A stretch of DNA of 63,392 nt from Treponema saccharophilum DSM 2985 (GCF_000255555.1 NZ_AGRW01000038.1:1-63392); one strand, 5' to 3'. Shown: positions 1 to 9,265, counted from the stretch's first letter. Program-made: numbers and translations. Notes: a model not told the origin generated them from the letters alone.

Positions 1-260
1 CATCGGGGAGCTGCGTCCGCACGCTCCGGGAAATAACGATAAACGCGGGTAAATTAATGCGTTCCGATTTTTCCCACCAAGGCGCACACCCCGCCACATC
101 GTGGAGCTGCGACCGCCCGCTCCAAAAACAACGATAGACGCGAGTTATTTAATGCGTTCCGATTTTTCCCACCAAGGCGCACTCCCCGCACATCGGGGAG
201 CTGCGTCCGCACGCTCCCAAAAATAATGATAAACGCGGGTAAATTAATGCGTGCGGCTAA
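1..260. repeat. Family 1 hairpin-repeat array A (left end outside the window)
   Basis: About two and a half units of the family 1 repeat. Each unit has the order CCACCAAGGCGCAC, a hairpin such as CTCCCCG/CGGGGAG, CTGCGTCCGCACGCTCC, AATAACGATAAACGCG and AATGCGTGCGGC. The right edge enters the 3' end of the mrp gene: its stop codon (244-246) and last four codons lie in the repeat. ORFs running through the array are spurious. Confidence 0.85.
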
Positions 261-1092
261 TGCGTGCGGCAATTGTGTCAAATACTCCTGCGAGGAATTC
301 CGAATCGACTTCCTCGACTTTTCCCTCATCGACGGCGCGGGAAATGTCCGGGTCGATGGGAATTCGTGCGAGAAGCGGAATTCCGTAGTCGAGGGCGATT
401 TTTTCGATTGTGCTTTTTCCGTAAAGGTGAATTTCCTTTCCGCAGTCGGGGCAACGGACAAAGCTCATGTTCTCGACGAGTCCGAGAATCGGAATCTTCA
501 TCAGTTCTGCCATCTTCACCGCTTTCTCCACGATTACGCTGACGAGCTGCTGCGGGCTTGAGACGATTACGATTCCGTCGATTGGAAGCGACTGGAAAAC
601 GGTAAGCGGGACATCGCCCGTTCCCGGCGGCATGTCGACGAACATGAAATCGACGTCCTTCCACGCGACGTTCGACCAGAACTGCTTCACCGTTCCCGCG
701 ATGACAGGGCCTCTCCACAAAACGGGATCGCTTCCGTCCTTCAGCAGCAGGTTCATGCTCATTATCTGTATTCCCGATTTCGTCTCGACGGGAAGCATAA
801 GCCCGGTCTCGTCCCCCATAACGCGCTCTCCGGAAATGCCGAAGCTCGTCGGGATGCTCGGACCCGTGATGTCCGCGTCGAGAATTGCGGTGCGCTTTCC
901 TTCCTTGTTCATCCGCGCGGCAAGAAGCGACGTTACGAGCGATTTTCCGACGCCGCCTTTTCCGCTGACGACCGCGATGACTTTCCTGACGCAGCTTCCT
1001 TCGTGAAGCGATTCCCGCAAATCTTTTTTTGCGCACGACGAACCGCATGTCGAGCAGTTGTGCGTGCATCCGCTGTTTTCATTTTCTGCCAT
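244..1092 (-). CDS. mrp: Mrp/NBP35-family iron-sulfur cluster carrier ATPase
   Basis: A 282-residue P-loop ATPase of the Mrp/NBP35/ApbC family, which carries and delivers Fe-S clusters in the cytosol. The deviant Walker A motif GKGGVGKS is at residues 44-51 and DMPPGTGD follows in the middle of the protein. The family CxxC (CPDC) is near the C-terminus. The N-terminus has an additional cluster of four cysteines (C9, C13, C16, C20), resembling the N-terminal Cys motif of NBP35-type members. The start at 1092 is preferred because GAGGTG lies just upstream; a longer frame exists. A TATTAT -10-like hexamer lies shortly before the SD, implying a short leader. The C-terminus (AARISRTH) is encoded by the neighbouring repeat, so the native end may have been altered by repeat insertion. 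Confidence 0.93.
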   Translation of the reverse strand: MAENENSGCTHNCSTCGSSCAKKDLRESLHEGSCVRKVIAVVSGKGGVGKSLVTSLLAARMNKEGKRTAILDADITGPSIPTSFGISGERVMGDETGLMLPVETKSGIQIMSMNLLLKDGSDPVLWRGPVIAGTVKQFWSNVAWKDVDFMFVDMPPGTGDVPLTVFQSLPIDGIVIVSSPQQLVSVIVEKAVKMAELMKIPILGLVENMSFVRCPDCGKEIHLYGKSTIEKIALDYGIPLLARIPIDPDISRAVDEGKVEEVDSEFLAGVFDTIAARISRTH

Positions 1093-1181
1093 TGTTGCAC
1101 CTCGCCGCCATAATATCACGAATGCCTTTTCTTGTGCGCGCGCAGGGCGTTCCTGCCTGCCCTGGTGCCGATAATGATTTC

Positions 1182-2213
1182 ATGGGAATTTTTGCAAGGA
1201 AAAAATATACCGCCGCTGTTGTCGGTCTTGGACGGATTGGTTTTTCGCTCGGAATGGACGCAAAAAGGGAGCAGCCCGCAAGCCATACGATGGCGCTCAT
1301 GGCGAACAGGAGCATCGAGATAATTGCCGGCGCCGATTGCGATGTCCACCGCGCCGACGAGTGGAAATCGTTTATGGAGTCGAAGCGTCGCGCGCCGGCA
1401 GTTTTCTATTCTACGAAGGAGCTGTACGGTTCCGTGCATCCCGACATCGTCGTCGTCGCCGTGAACGAGGCTTCCCACCTCGGCGAGTGCCTTGATGCGA
1501 TTCAGTCCCGGCCGTCGCTCGTCATCCTCGAAAAACCCGTCGCGCTCGACACTGCCGAGGCGATGAAAATCCGCGCTGCCGCGTCGGAATTCTCCGTTCC
1601 CGTGATGGTGAACCACGAGCGTCGATTCTCCGCCGATTATATCGCCGCCCGCGATTTCCTTCCGCGCATCGGCGAAATCCAGCGCGTCCGTGCCGAGCTT
1701 GATTCGGGGCTCCGCGTTTATGCGCCGCAGTTCGAGAAGGACGGCTCGTACTCGCTCATCCACGACGGGACGCATCTTGTCGATATCGTGCGCTTTCTTT
1801 TGGGCGTCGAGCTTTCGTCTCCGCGCGTCACGGGAATTTTCCGCGACAAAGACGGAATCGTCCGCAATTTCACCGCGCACTATGCGACTTCCCGAATTCC
1901 CGATATCGAGATTTCGATGAGCGGGAGAAGCAAATTCTTCTCGTTCGGAATCGACATTCTCGGGACGCTCGGGCGCATCTGCATCGGAAACGGATACGCG
2001 AAATTCTACGAGCGGCGTGAGTCCAGGCTGTACACGGGTTTCTACTCGCTTTCGAACGCAAAAATCCGCGTCCCGAAAAAGACGGGATATTTTTCCAATA
2101 TGGTGCAGAACGCCGTCGATTTTCTTTCTGCCCGCGCGCCTCTTGTTTCCCCGCTCGACGAGGCGATTGCCGACCTGCGCGTTCTTGAGGAAATCAAGGC
2201 GCAGCTGAAATAA
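1182..2213 (+). CDS. Gfo/Idh/MocA-family NAD(P)-dependent oxidoreductase
   Basis: A 343-residue cytosolic oxidoreductase. The N-terminal Rossmann fold opens with VVGLGRIGFSLG. The family signature EKPVAL follows near residue 125, where Lys is catalytic, and a second basic motif (NHERRFS) comes after it. The C-terminal half fits the Gfo/Idh/MocA alpha/beta dimerisation domain (HDGTHLVDIVRFLLG). The substrate cannot be assigned; family members act on sugars, inositols or sugar-nucleotides. The frame extends upstream to 1029, but that part overlaps mrp antisense and has no family similarity, so ATG 1182 is chosen although its SD is weak. It is divergent from mrp with a very short intergenic space. 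Confidence 0.87.
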   Translation: MGIFARKKYTAAVVGLGRIGFSLGMDAKREQPASHTMALMANRSIEIIAGADCDVHRADEWKSFMESKRRAPAVFYSTKELYGSVHPDIVVVAVNEASHLGECLDAIQSRPSLVILEKPVALDTAEAMKIRAAASEFSVPVMVNHERRFSADYIAARDFLPRIGEIQRVRAELDSGLRVYAPQFEKDGSYSLIHDGTHLVDIVRFLLGVELSSPRVTGIFRDKDGIVRNFTAHYATSRIPDIEISMSGRSKFFSFGIDILGTLGRICIGNGYAKFYERRESRLYTGFYSLSNAKIRVPKKTGYFSNMVQNAVDFLSARAPLVSPLDEAIADLRVLEEIKAQLK

Positions 2214-2470
2214 GCGTGTATGCCACTTTTTTCGGTATTGTTCGATATTTGGTCATTATCTGTCATTTTTTTGTAAGGATGTTCATTAACATATAAAAAA
2301 ACGCTCTGTCTGAAAAAACGGTTGATTTAGATTTTGTCATGATGAACCAAGATTTCACGTATTGGCGTATGTGGATTCTGAATAATGAACTTCTGTGAAA
2401 TCCGTTCGGAATGATGCTGAAGCCGGAAAGCCGGACAGAACCGTAAAAACTTATGTTTAGGAGTTGAATT
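2214..2470. other. Intergenic region with a decayed interspersed repeat
   Basis: 257 bases without a gene. It contains sequence of the type GTCATGATGAACC and, inverted, TGAAATCCGTTCGGAATGA, related to GTCATGCTGAACGGATTTC at 36710-36730 and to similar text near 10620-10720 and 26190. This looks like a third, weakly conserved interspersed repeat. No convincing promoter was identified; the SD TTAGGAG for the chemoreceptor is at the right end. Confidence 0.4.
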
Positions 2471-4537
2471 ATGACGCTCGCAAGACGTTCCGTGACGCTG
2501 TTGGGGATTCCTACCGCGATTATTTTTCTTCTGACGACGATTTTTATCGCGAGAAACACGCGGATAAATTATGAGAGGCAGATGCGGGAGATGATGCACG
2601 CGCAGACAAAGAATTGCGTCCTCGACATTGAGAATGCGCTCACTGCTCCGCTGAAAATGACGGAAGCCTTGGGGTTCATGTTCAGGAATGGTTTTTACGA
2701 TGACGACGGGATGACGAACGACGCTTTTGAGAATCTTTCCTGCGCGTATCCTGATTTCTCCGGATTTTACGGATGCCGTGCAGACAAGACTATGTTCAAG
2801 AGCTCGCGTCTGACCCTTCCCGCTAATTATGACCCGACGAGCCGCGGCTGGTATTCGTCTGCGGTGGAACATAACGGCCGCATCGCGTATTCCGACGTGT
2901 ACATCGACGCGTTCACGGACGAGCTTGTGCTGACGTTCTCTCAGGCGGTATACAAAAACGGCGCGCTCGACGGCGTAATCTCGTTCGATTATCCGCTCGA
3001 CGGGATAAAGAAAATCCTCGGGAACCAGAACAACGGAAGCGGCACGATGTCGTTCATACTTTCGTCGAAGGGAAATTTCTTCGTTCACGATACATACAAG
3101 CCGACGGAGAACATCAGAAGCGTGAAGGACGGATTGTACCGCGATATCGGCGACAAAATACTTGCCGGAGAGGGCGTCGTCCGCGGTTCGATTGACGGGA
3201 CAAAATACGTTTTCCAGGTCATGAAAATCCCGATGACGGGATGGGTGTACGTTTTCGGGATTTCCGACGACATTTTGTACCATGACCCGCGTTTTGCGAG
3301 GAACGTCCTCGCGCTGTCGCTGTTCATCATGTTCGTGATTATCATGCTCATCACGTTCGTCATGATGAAGCAGGTGACGCGTCCGCTTTCCCAGACGGCT
3401 GCGTCCCTTACGAAAATCGCGAGCGGGGATGCCGACCTGAGACAGCGCATAAAACTCACGCCGATTTCAAACGAGGTCAAGCAGATTGTGCGCGGCTTCA
3501 ACGAATTCGTCGAGAAGCTTCACGGCATCATCTCCGTGATGAAGGATTCGAAGGAATCCCTCGCGCGCGCGGGGCTGAATCTGGGAGAAGGAACGCAGGA
3601 AACGTCCGCCGCGATAACGCAGATTCTCGGCAGCATCGAATCGTTCGGTGGGAAACTCGGCAGGCAGAGCAACTGCGTTGAGGAAACGGCGGGCGCCGTC
3701 AACCAGATAATGGGGAATATCGGCTCGCTTGAGTCTCTCGTCGGCACGCAGGGAAAATTCGTGCAGGAGGCGTCGGGCGCTGTTGAGGAGATGATTGGCA
3801 ACATAAGCGAGGTCAACCGCTCCGTGGACAAGATGGCGTCATCGTTCGAGGTTCTTGCGCGCAATGCGGAGAACGGCGCGCGGACGCAGGGCGAGCTGCA
3901 GCAGCAAATCGGCGAAATTGACGCGCAGTCGAAGCTTCTTTCCGACGCGAATACTGTCATCGCGTCAATCGCGTCCCAGACGAACATGCTCGCGATGAAT
4001 GCTGCAATCGAGGCGGCTCACGCGGGCGATGCGGGAAAAGGATTCGCCGTCGTCGCGGATGAAATCAGGAAGCTTTCCGAGACGTCATCAATGCAGTCGC
4101 GCACCATCGGCGACCAGCTCAAGAGAATCCAGAAGACGATAGAAATCGTCGTCGATGCGACAAAACGCGGTGTCGACGATTACGCGATGCTCGCATCTGA
4201 AATCCGCGAGACCGATTCCGTCGTCCAGCAGATTCGCGCGGCGATGGACGAGCAGCATTCCGGCTCGACGCAGATTACGGGCGCGCTCCATAACATGAAC
4301 GACAGCACCGCGCGCGTCCAGATTGCGTCCCGCGAGATGGCTGAGGGCGGCCGCGCCATTATCGGCGAGATGAAGGCGCTTCAGGACGAGACTTCGAGCA
4401 TGATGCAGGGAATGGAGGAAATGTCGCAGAGCGCGCGGAAAATCAGCGAGACGGGAAAAGCCCTTTCCGAAATATCCGCCCTCATGGACGACTCTATATC
4501 GGGAATCGGAGCGCAAGTAGATAAATTCCGGGTCTAG
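2471..4537 (+). CDS. Methyl-accepting chemotaxis protein with dCache-type sensor (chemoreceptor 1)
   Basis: A 688-residue inner-membrane chemoreceptor. The N-terminal helix (about 10-28) is followed by a periplasmic dCache-like domain (about 40-270, with the YDPTSRGWY type of motif), a second helix (about 279-298), a HAMP segment (about 300-350) and a cytoplasmic signalling coiled coil. The hairpin tip, around residues 500-535, contains [20 protein letters not shown] and [11 protein letters not shown], the CheA/CheW contact region. The protein ends in DKFRV, matching the ends of the other two chemoreceptors here (DMFKV, DQFKV). The ligand is unknown; dCache domains commonly bind amino acids, organic acids or amines. 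SD AGGAG lies upstream of ATG 2471. It stands alone, and a family 2 array starts at its stop codon. Confidence 0.95.
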   Translation: MTLARRSVTLLGIPTAIIFLLTTIFIARNTRINYERQMREMMHAQTKNCVLDIENALTAPLKMTEALGFMFRNGFYDDDGMTNDAFENLSCAYPDFSGFYGCRADKTMFKSSRLTLPANYDPTSRGWYSSAVEHNGRIAYSDVYIDAFTDELVLTFSQAVYKNGALDGVISFDYPLDGIKKILGNQNNGSGTMSFILSSKGNFFVHDTYKPTENIRSVKDGLYRDIGDKILAGEGVVRGSIDGTKYVFQVMKIPMTGWVYVFGISDDILYHDPRFARNVLALSLFIMFVIIMLITFVMMKQVTRPLSQTAASLTKIASGDADLRQRIKLTPISNEVKQIVRGFNEFVEKLHGIISVMKDSKESLARAGLNLGEGTQETSAAITQILGSIESFGGKLGRQSNCVEETAGAVNQIMGNIGSLESLVGTQGKFVQEASGAVEEMIGNISEVNRSVDKMASSFEVLARNAENGARTQGELQQQIGEIDAQSKLLSDANTVIASIASQTNMLAMNAAIEAAHAGDAGKGFAVVADEIRKLSETSSMQSRTIGDQLKRIQKTIEIVVDATKRGVDDYAMLASEIRETDSVVQQIRAAMDEQHSGSTQITGALHNMNDSTARVQIASREMAEGGRAIIGEMKALQDETSSMMQGMEEMSQSARKISETGKALSEISALMDDSISGIGAQVDKFRV

Positions 4538-4880
4538 CGCCTGCGCTTGCGGGGATTTTGTCGTTCTCAGATTGGCTTGGTTGGAGCAAGCGTTCGCCGG
4601 CACGCGCGCCTGCGTGGATTTTGTCGTTCTTAGATTGGCTTGAGTTGTAGCAGGCGTTCACCGGCACGCGCGGGCGCGCGTGCCTACCGTGCCCGAGGGG
4701 GCGCTTGCGGGGATTTTTCCGTTCTCAGATTGGCTTGGTTGGAGCAAGCGTGCGCCGGTGCGCATTTGCGCACCTTCCTTGCCCGAGGGGCGCCTGCGGG
4801 GATTTTTCCGTTCTCAGATTGGATTTGTCGGAGCAAGCATTCTCCAGCACGCGCGGGTGCGCGTGCCTACCGTGATGGGG
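4538..4880. repeat. Family 2 hairpin-repeat array between convergent genes
   Basis: Units contain GCGGGGATTTTTCCGTTCTC, AGATTGGCTTGGTTGGAGCA, AGCG and then a GC-rich hairpin. The hairpin differs between units but stays paired: GGCACGCGCG/CGCGCGTGCC (4656-4682 region) and GGTGCGC/GCGCACC (about 4756-4773). The array fills the whole space between the stop codons of chemoreceptor 1 (4537) and the M15 peptidase (4881). The same family occurs at 46845-47060 and 63123-63392 in the other orientation. Confidence 0.8.
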
Positions 4881-5819
4881 TTAGTGGGTGATTCCGTTCC
4901 ACTTTATGAGTTCGGGGTGGTATTCGAAATGCATGGTGTCCCAGACGGTCCATTTTCCGCCCCAAATGAAGCCTTCGCTTTCGAATATGTCGCGGACTAT
5001 TTTGGGGGGCATCCACCGTTCCGAAAGGGGCGTTTTCATCCAGTTGTCCCCGTACCACGCTTTTGCCCATTGCCAGTACGTCTGCTTTCCGTACAGCCGC
5101 TTGGGAAGAATGTCGATTGCGATTCCGTAGCTGTGGAACGATTTCCGCGTCGTGTTCGCAATCTGCCGCCAAAAATACGCGTCCGCAGACGTCAGCGTGT
5201 CGATGAACGATTTTACGTCTGCGTCTCCTTTTTTCGCGAGGATGCGCTCCTCGACGCGCTTCAGGTGGGGGGCAATCCGTTCGTGGATTTTCGTTTTTTT
5301 TCCGAGGAACGTCGTTTTTATGATATGGCGCTCGATTGTCTTCTGCGAATACGCATCGTAAAGGAAATCGAAGAAAAACATCGGGCTTCCCGCCGTGTTC
5401 ATTTGGCTTTCCTTCGTCCCGTACACGCGGAGTTCGGCGACTTCCTCTTCCGTGTACGTCTCCGGGTCGCGGAGCTCCTTGTCGTAATTGTAGAGGAGCG
5501 ACCACCAGATTTGCTTTTCCTTCATTTCCTCCTTGGGGAGCATCCGCCCGTCTGCCCAATAGAAGACCGCCGATTTCGATTTGTTGCTTTTTTCCGATTC
5601 ACGAGCCGTCACGACAAGCTTCCAGTCGTGCATCTCCGTGTCGTACGATTTGTCGAAAATGACGTCGGGATAGCAGCTTTCGAAAAGCTTGAGGTCTGCC
5701 GGCGGAAAATAATGCGTGCGGATGGTTTGGAAAGAAACTGCCGCCTCCGCGCCCGTTATGAGAAGAAACGCGGAGACAACGACGAGAACCGTTTTTTTAC
5801 TGAAAAGCGAGAGTCTCAA
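4881..5819 (-). CDS. Secreted M15-family peptidase (D-Ala-D-Ala carboxypeptidase/VanY-like)
   Basis: 312 residues with an N-terminal signal peptide or anchor (hydrophobic about 10-26, ending GAEAA), so it probably acts in the periplasm. The C-terminal quarter carries the M15 zinc-site signatures: S-x-H-x-x-G-x-A-x-D as SFHSYGIAID (H229, D236) and a terminal MHFEYHPE (H297). These fit peptidoglycan LD/DD-carboxypeptidases or endopeptidases acting on muropeptides. The N-terminal 200 residues are not recognisable and are longer than in VanY. It lies 3 bp after FolE2 on the same strand, so the two are probably co-transcribed. Its stop codon abuts a family 2 array. Substrate specificity is not determinable. 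Confidence 0.85.
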   Translation of the reverse strand: MRLSLFSKKTVLVVVSAFLLITGAEAAVSFQTIRTHYFPPADLKLFESCYPDVIFDKSYDTEMHDWKLVVTARESEKSNKSKSAVFYWADGRMLPKEEMKEKQIWWSLLYNYDKELRDPETYTEEEVAELRVYGTKESQMNTAGSPMFFFDFLYDAYSQKTIERHIIKTTFLGKKTKIHERIAPHLKRVEERILAKKGDADVKSFIDTLTSADAYFWRQIANTTRKSFHSYGIAIDILPKRLYGKQTYWQWAKAWYGDNWMKTPLSERWMPPKIVRDIFESEGFIWGGKWTVWDTMHFEYHPELIKWNGITH

Positions 5820-5822
5820 ATT

Positions 5823-6611
5823 TCAGACCCCGCTTCCGTCGTATTCCGTGAATGCGTAGGCGTTGTGGTTGTGTATGCTCTCGAAATTCGTGCATTCGAC
5901 GGAAAAATACGAGAACGGCTTTCCGCTTTTGAAATTTTTGAGCGAAAGATACACTTCGCGGACGACATCCTCGACAAAACGCGGGTTGTCGTAGGCGTGT
6001 TCCGTGACCCATTTCTCGTCGGGGCGTTTGAGCGCGCTGAAAAGCCCGCACGAAGCCGAATCCTCGACGGCCTTTATTACGTCCTCAATCCAGAACATCC
6101 CGGAATTCTTGAGCCGCACGTTGACGATTCCGCGCTGGTTGTGCGCACCGTATTCCGAAATCGCCTTCGAGCACGGGCAGACAGTCGTGACGGGAATCGA
6201 TATCGAGACGAAAAAATCCGACGCGTTTTCGGAGACGACGCCCTCGTACTTGCATTCGTAGCGCATTATTCCTGGCGCTCCTGTCACCGGCGCGTTTTTC
6301 TCCACGAAGAACGGGAACGTCATCGTGCCGAACGATTTTTCCGCGTCGAGCGTTTTCCGAATTTCCCCGAGCATTTCAAGAAATTTGCTCATCCCGAGAT
6401 TTTCGTGGTGCTTGTGGAAAATCTCGATAAAGCGGCTCATGTGCGTCCCTTTATAATTGTGCGGAAGGTTCACGAAGAGGTCGATTTTTGCCGTCGTCGA
6501 TTGCGTTCCGTTTTTCTTGTCGAGAACCGTCACAGGATATTCGAGATCCTTGATTCCGACTTTCTGAAGCGGAACTTCGCGCGTGTCTGGTGTGTTCTGT
6601 ATGTCTATCAT
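5823..6611 (-). CDS. folE2: GTP cyclohydrolase IB (FolE2/MptA type)
   Basis: A 262-residue enzyme converting GTP to 7,8-dihydroneopterin triphosphate, the first step of tetrahydrofolate (or queuosine) synthesis. It is the metal-flexible type IB enzyme unrelated to FolE. The active-site segment VCPCSKAISEYGAHNQRG has the conserved cysteine, and the C-terminus NHNAYAF is typical. Length matches the family. FolD, also a folate enzyme, is on the same strand upstream, separated by a repeat array. The M15 peptidase gene follows after 3 bp. Confidence 0.93.
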   Translation of the reverse strand: MIDIQNTPDTREVPLQKVGIKDLEYPVTVLDKKNGTQSTTAKIDLFVNLPHNYKGTHMSRFIEIFHKHHENLGMSKFLEMLGEIRKTLDAEKSFGTMTFPFFVEKNAPVTGAPGIMRYECKYEGVVSENASDFFVSISIPVTTVCPCSKAISEYGAHNQRGIVNVRLKNSGMFWIEDVIKAVEDSASCGLFSALKRPDEKWVTEHAYDNPRFVEDVVREVYLSLKNFKSGKPFSYFSVECTNFESIHNHNAYAFTEYDGSGV

Positions 6612-6830
6612 TTTCTTTTCCGGGTTTTGCCGGCAATCCCCAAAAACACAATCCCCGCTGAATAGCCCCGCCCGGAACTCATTCCGAGCAGTTTCAAAAA
6701 ATCGTTTCGAGCGTGCCTTGTAAATTGAGTTTTTGGAGATTCCCCTAAAAACCCCGCCGATTCTATATCAAATCCCGCCAATTCTCAACGGAGCAAAAAC
6801 CAAGAAAAACTTTCGAACTGGAAACAGGTA
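6612..6830. other. Intergenic leader region upstream of folE2
   Basis: About 220 bases between folE2 and the repeat array. AT-rich tracts and short direct repeats (CCCGCCGATTCT, CCCGCCAATTCT near 6765-6785) are visible. I see no gene and no clear promoter. Confidence 0.3.
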
Positions 6831-6831
6831 A

Positions 6832-7614
6832 TTCAAGAATCCACCAAGGCGCCCTCCCCGCATAGTCGTGGTGCTGCGTCCGCACGCTCCAAAAAATAAC
6901 GATAAACGCGCGTCAATCAATGCGTGCGGCGAATCAAAGAAAAAACCGCGAGTCGAAAAACAACAATCCGAAATCCACCAAGGCGCACTCCCCGCCGCGC
7001 GGGGAGTTGCGTCCGCACGCTCCAAGAAACAACGATAAACGCGAGTCAATCAATGCGTGTGGCGTGTGCGGCAAAATCACGGAAAAAACCGCGAGTCGAA
7101 AAACAACAATCCTAAATCCACCAAGGCGCCCACCACGCATAGTCGTGGTGCTGCGCCCGCATGCTCCAAAACACAACGATAAACGCGCGTCGTCAATGCG
7201 TGCGGCGAATCAAAGAAAAAACCGCGAGTCGAAAAACAACAATTCGAAATCCACCAAGGCGCGCACCCTGACGTGCAGGGTGCTGCGTCCGCACGCTCCA
7301 AAACGCAACGATAAACGCGCGTAAACAATGCGTGCGGCGCGTGCATAAAAGCAACGGAAAAACCGCGAGTTGCCAAAACGAAAATCCGCGAATCCACCAA
7401 GGCGCACTCCCCGCCGCGCGGGGAGTTGCGACCGCACGCTCCAAAAAACAACGATAAACGCGCGTTGTCAATGCGTGCGGCGAATCAAAGAAAAAACCGC
7501 GAGTCGAAAAACAACAATCCGAAATCCACCAAGGCGCACTCCCCGCCGCGCGGGGAGTTGCGTCCGCACGCTCCAAAAAACAACGATAAACGCGCGTTAA
7601 ACAATGCGTGCGGC
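6832..7614. repeat. Family 1 hairpin-repeat array B (six units)
   Basis: Six tandem units of about 130 bp. The inner hairpin changes but stays complementary: CTCCCCGC/GCGGGGAG (6988-7006), CACCACG/CGTGGTG (7131-7150), CACCCTG/CAGGGTG (7264-7282). A second pairing, CCGCACGC/GCGTGCGG (7564-7571 with 7606-7613), brackets AACGATAAACGCGCGTT. Between units lies a conserved A-rich spacer (AAAGAAAAAACCGCGAGTCG). The right edge supplies the last codons and stop of folD (7597). The many overlapping ORFs are translations of the repeat in several frames. Confidence 0.9.
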
Positions 7615-8469
7615 AGATTCCAACGTATTGTACATCAGCATTGCGATTGTCATCGGGCCGACTCCGCCGGGAACCGGAGTTATGTAGCTTGCTGTCTCCT
7701 TTATGTCGTCAAAATCGGCGTCGCCTACGAGGCGGAACCCGCTTTTCTTTGTCGCGTCCGGAATCCTGTTCACTCCGACATCGATGACGACCGCGCCCGG
7801 CTTCACCATATCTTTCGTCAGCGTGTGCGGATGCCCGGACGCTACGATTACGATGTCGGCGTTGCGCGTGAACGAGCCGATATCCGGCGTTCCCGTGTGG
7901 CAAATCGTCACGGTGCAGTTCACGTCTTTTCGCGCGAGGAGAAGCGCGACGGGCTTTCCGACGATGTTGCTTCTTCCGATGACGACAGCGTGCTTTCCTG
8001 ACGTTTCGATTCCCATATGCTTGAGCAGGACTATTATTCCGTGCGGCGTGCAGGGGAGGAATCCGTCGCGCCCGATGACCATATTCCCGACATTTACGGG
8101 ATGGAAGCCGTCAACGTCTTTTTCGGGCGCGATTCTCATAATCACTTTGTCCTCGTCTATGTGCTTCGGAAGCGGAAGCTGCACGAGGATTCCGTGGACA
8201 GCCGGGTCTTTGTTGAGCGAGTCGATTATCGAAAGAAGCTCCTCCTCGCTTGTCGACTCGGGAAGGTCGACGCTTTTGTCGAGCATTCCCGCTTCCGCCA
8301 ACGCCTTCCGTTTTCCGGTGACATAGGAAACCGACGCTGGATTCGCGCCTACGAGGATGACTGCGAGACACGGGTTGATTCCCCTCTCCTTCAACGCCCT
8401 CACTTTCTCTGCCACGCCGGACCGCACTTCCTGCGCGATTGCCTTTCCGTCGATAATTGTTGCGCTCAT
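7597..8469 (-). CDS. folD: Bifunctional methylenetetrahydrofolate dehydrogenase/methenyltetrahydrofolate cyclohydrolase
   Basis: A 290-residue cytosolic enzyme interconverting 5,10-methylene-, 5,10-methenyl- and 10-formyl-tetrahydrofolate. Diagnostic segments are [11 protein letters not shown] with the catalytic region, [10 protein letters not shown], the NADP loop [11 protein letters not shown], and the C-terminal [12 protein letters not shown]. Length matches the family. The last residues (AARIV) and the stop codon lie in the family 1 repeat, exactly as in mrp. SD GAGGTT is just before ATG 8469. I recall that the treponemal folD neighbourhood (T. pallidum TP0732-TP0733) also has a small barrel protein beside it, as here. 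Confidence 0.96.
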   Translation of the reverse strand: MSATIIDGKAIAQEVRSGVAEKVRALKERGINPCLAVILVGANPASVSYVTGKRKALAEAGMLDKSVDLPESTSEEELLSIIDSLNKDPAVHGILVQLPLPKHIDEDKVIMRIAPEKDVDGFHPVNVGNMVIGRDGFLPCTPHGIIVLLKHMGIETSGKHAVVIGRSNIVGKPVALLLARKDVNCTVTICHTGTPDIGSFTRNADIVIVASGHPHTLTKDMVKPGAVVIDVGVNRIPDATKKSGFRLVGDADFDDIKETASYITPVPGGVGPMTIAMLMYNTLESAARIV

Positions 8470-8596
8470 TCTGTAACCTCTGTTTTAATTGTATTTTTCA
8501 CTATAAAAAGTTATATTTTGATTTCCTGTAATCAAGACTAGCTGATTTTTTACAAAAATACTATTCAATAATCCAATCAAACGAGGAATTCCCAAA

Positions 8597-9232
8597 ATGG
8601 TTGACGGAAAAAAAATGAGGAAAATCATCGCGCTGTTCTGTGCTTTTGCCGTGTCGTGCGCATCTTTGTTCGCGCAGTCCGATGACGAAAGCGAGCCGCA
8701 GGGCGACGAGTATTTTGAGGAGCAGTTCTCTGAGATGAACGTTCCCGGAGACCAGTTCATAAAATTCGGTCTCATGGCGACTTTTCCCTGCAATTTCGGA
8801 GGTACGTTCCCGACGTTCCGCACGGGGCAGCTTTCGCTTGGCGGCGCGGGTGAAATCGGCTACCACAGGTTCGTGACGAACAACATCGCGTGGGGAATCG
8901 ACATTTCGTTCGGGTACAACCCGACAATCGGCGAGAATATGTACACGTATGTTCCCGTTCTGTTCGACGTGATGTTCCAGCCGACGTTCAAGAAATTCGA
9001 ATTCCCGATTGCGCTTGGGGTCGGCGGCGCGATGGAATCATACCTGAGCAAAACATATTTCCCGGCATTCGTCGCAAAAGGCGAGGCGGGCGTGTTCTAT
9101 CGTGTTGCCCCGCAGTGGTCGTTCGGTCTGAACGGTCAGTGCATGTACATGCCGCAGTGGTACAGCGATTCAAAGTACAACGATTACGGCATTTTCGCGT
9201 CTTTCGAAATCGTCGCGCGCTATCATTTCTAA
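8597..9232 (+). CDS. Small outer-membrane beta-barrel protein (TP0733-like)
   Basis: 211 residues with an N-terminal signal peptide (about 7-25, ending SLFAQ) and alternating hydrophobic/polar strands ending in the aromatic RYHF, typical of a barrel inserted by BAM. The size suits an eight-stranded barrel. Position beside folD and overall size suggest the treponemal TP0733/OmpW-like family, from memory and not verified. GAGG about 10 bp upstream supports ATG 8597; an internal ATG at 8615 is possible. No enzymatic function is suggested. The lipoprotein gene 33 bp downstream is probably in the same transcript. Confidence 0.75.
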   Translation: MVDGKKMRKIIALFCAFAVSCASLFAQSDDESEPQGDEYFEEQFSEMNVPGDQFIKFGLMATFPCNFGGTFPTFRTGQLSLGGAGEIGYHRFVTNNIAWGIDISFGYNPTIGENMYTYVPVLFDVMFQPTFKKFEFPIALGVGGAMESYLSKTYFPAFVAKGEAGVFYRVAPQWSFGLNGQCMYMPQWYSDSKYNDYGIFASFEIVARYHF

Positions 9233-9265
9233 AAAGTCGTGTCCTGTTTTGTTGAGGTGTTTCTG

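Noticed and set aside
1029-1181. Longer start for the Gfo/Idh oxidoreductase
   Set aside because: It overlaps the mrp 5' end antisense and precedes the Rossmann fold with unrelated sequence.
4680-6665. A 661-codon plus-strand open frame opposite folE2 and the M15 peptidase gene
   Set aside because: It is the antisense shadow of two well-supported genes in GC-rich DNA, with Arg/Phe/Val-rich nonsense composition.
6920-7600. Several open frames through repeat array B with similar repeated peptides
   Set aside because: They are translations of the same ~130-bp repeat in different frames, with no SD and no family likeness. The same applies to frames in the arrays near 30 kb, 37 kb and 50 kb.
6832-7614. 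CRISPR array
   Set aside because: Repeats are ~130 bp, imperfect and hairpin-variable, without unique spacers of constant length, and no cas gene is present.
7593-7614. Integron attC site: GTTAAAC beside a palindromic region
   Set aside because: The match to GTTRRRY is seen in only some units (others read GTCAATC, GTTGTCA, GTAAACA), no cassette genes lie between units and no integrase is seen.
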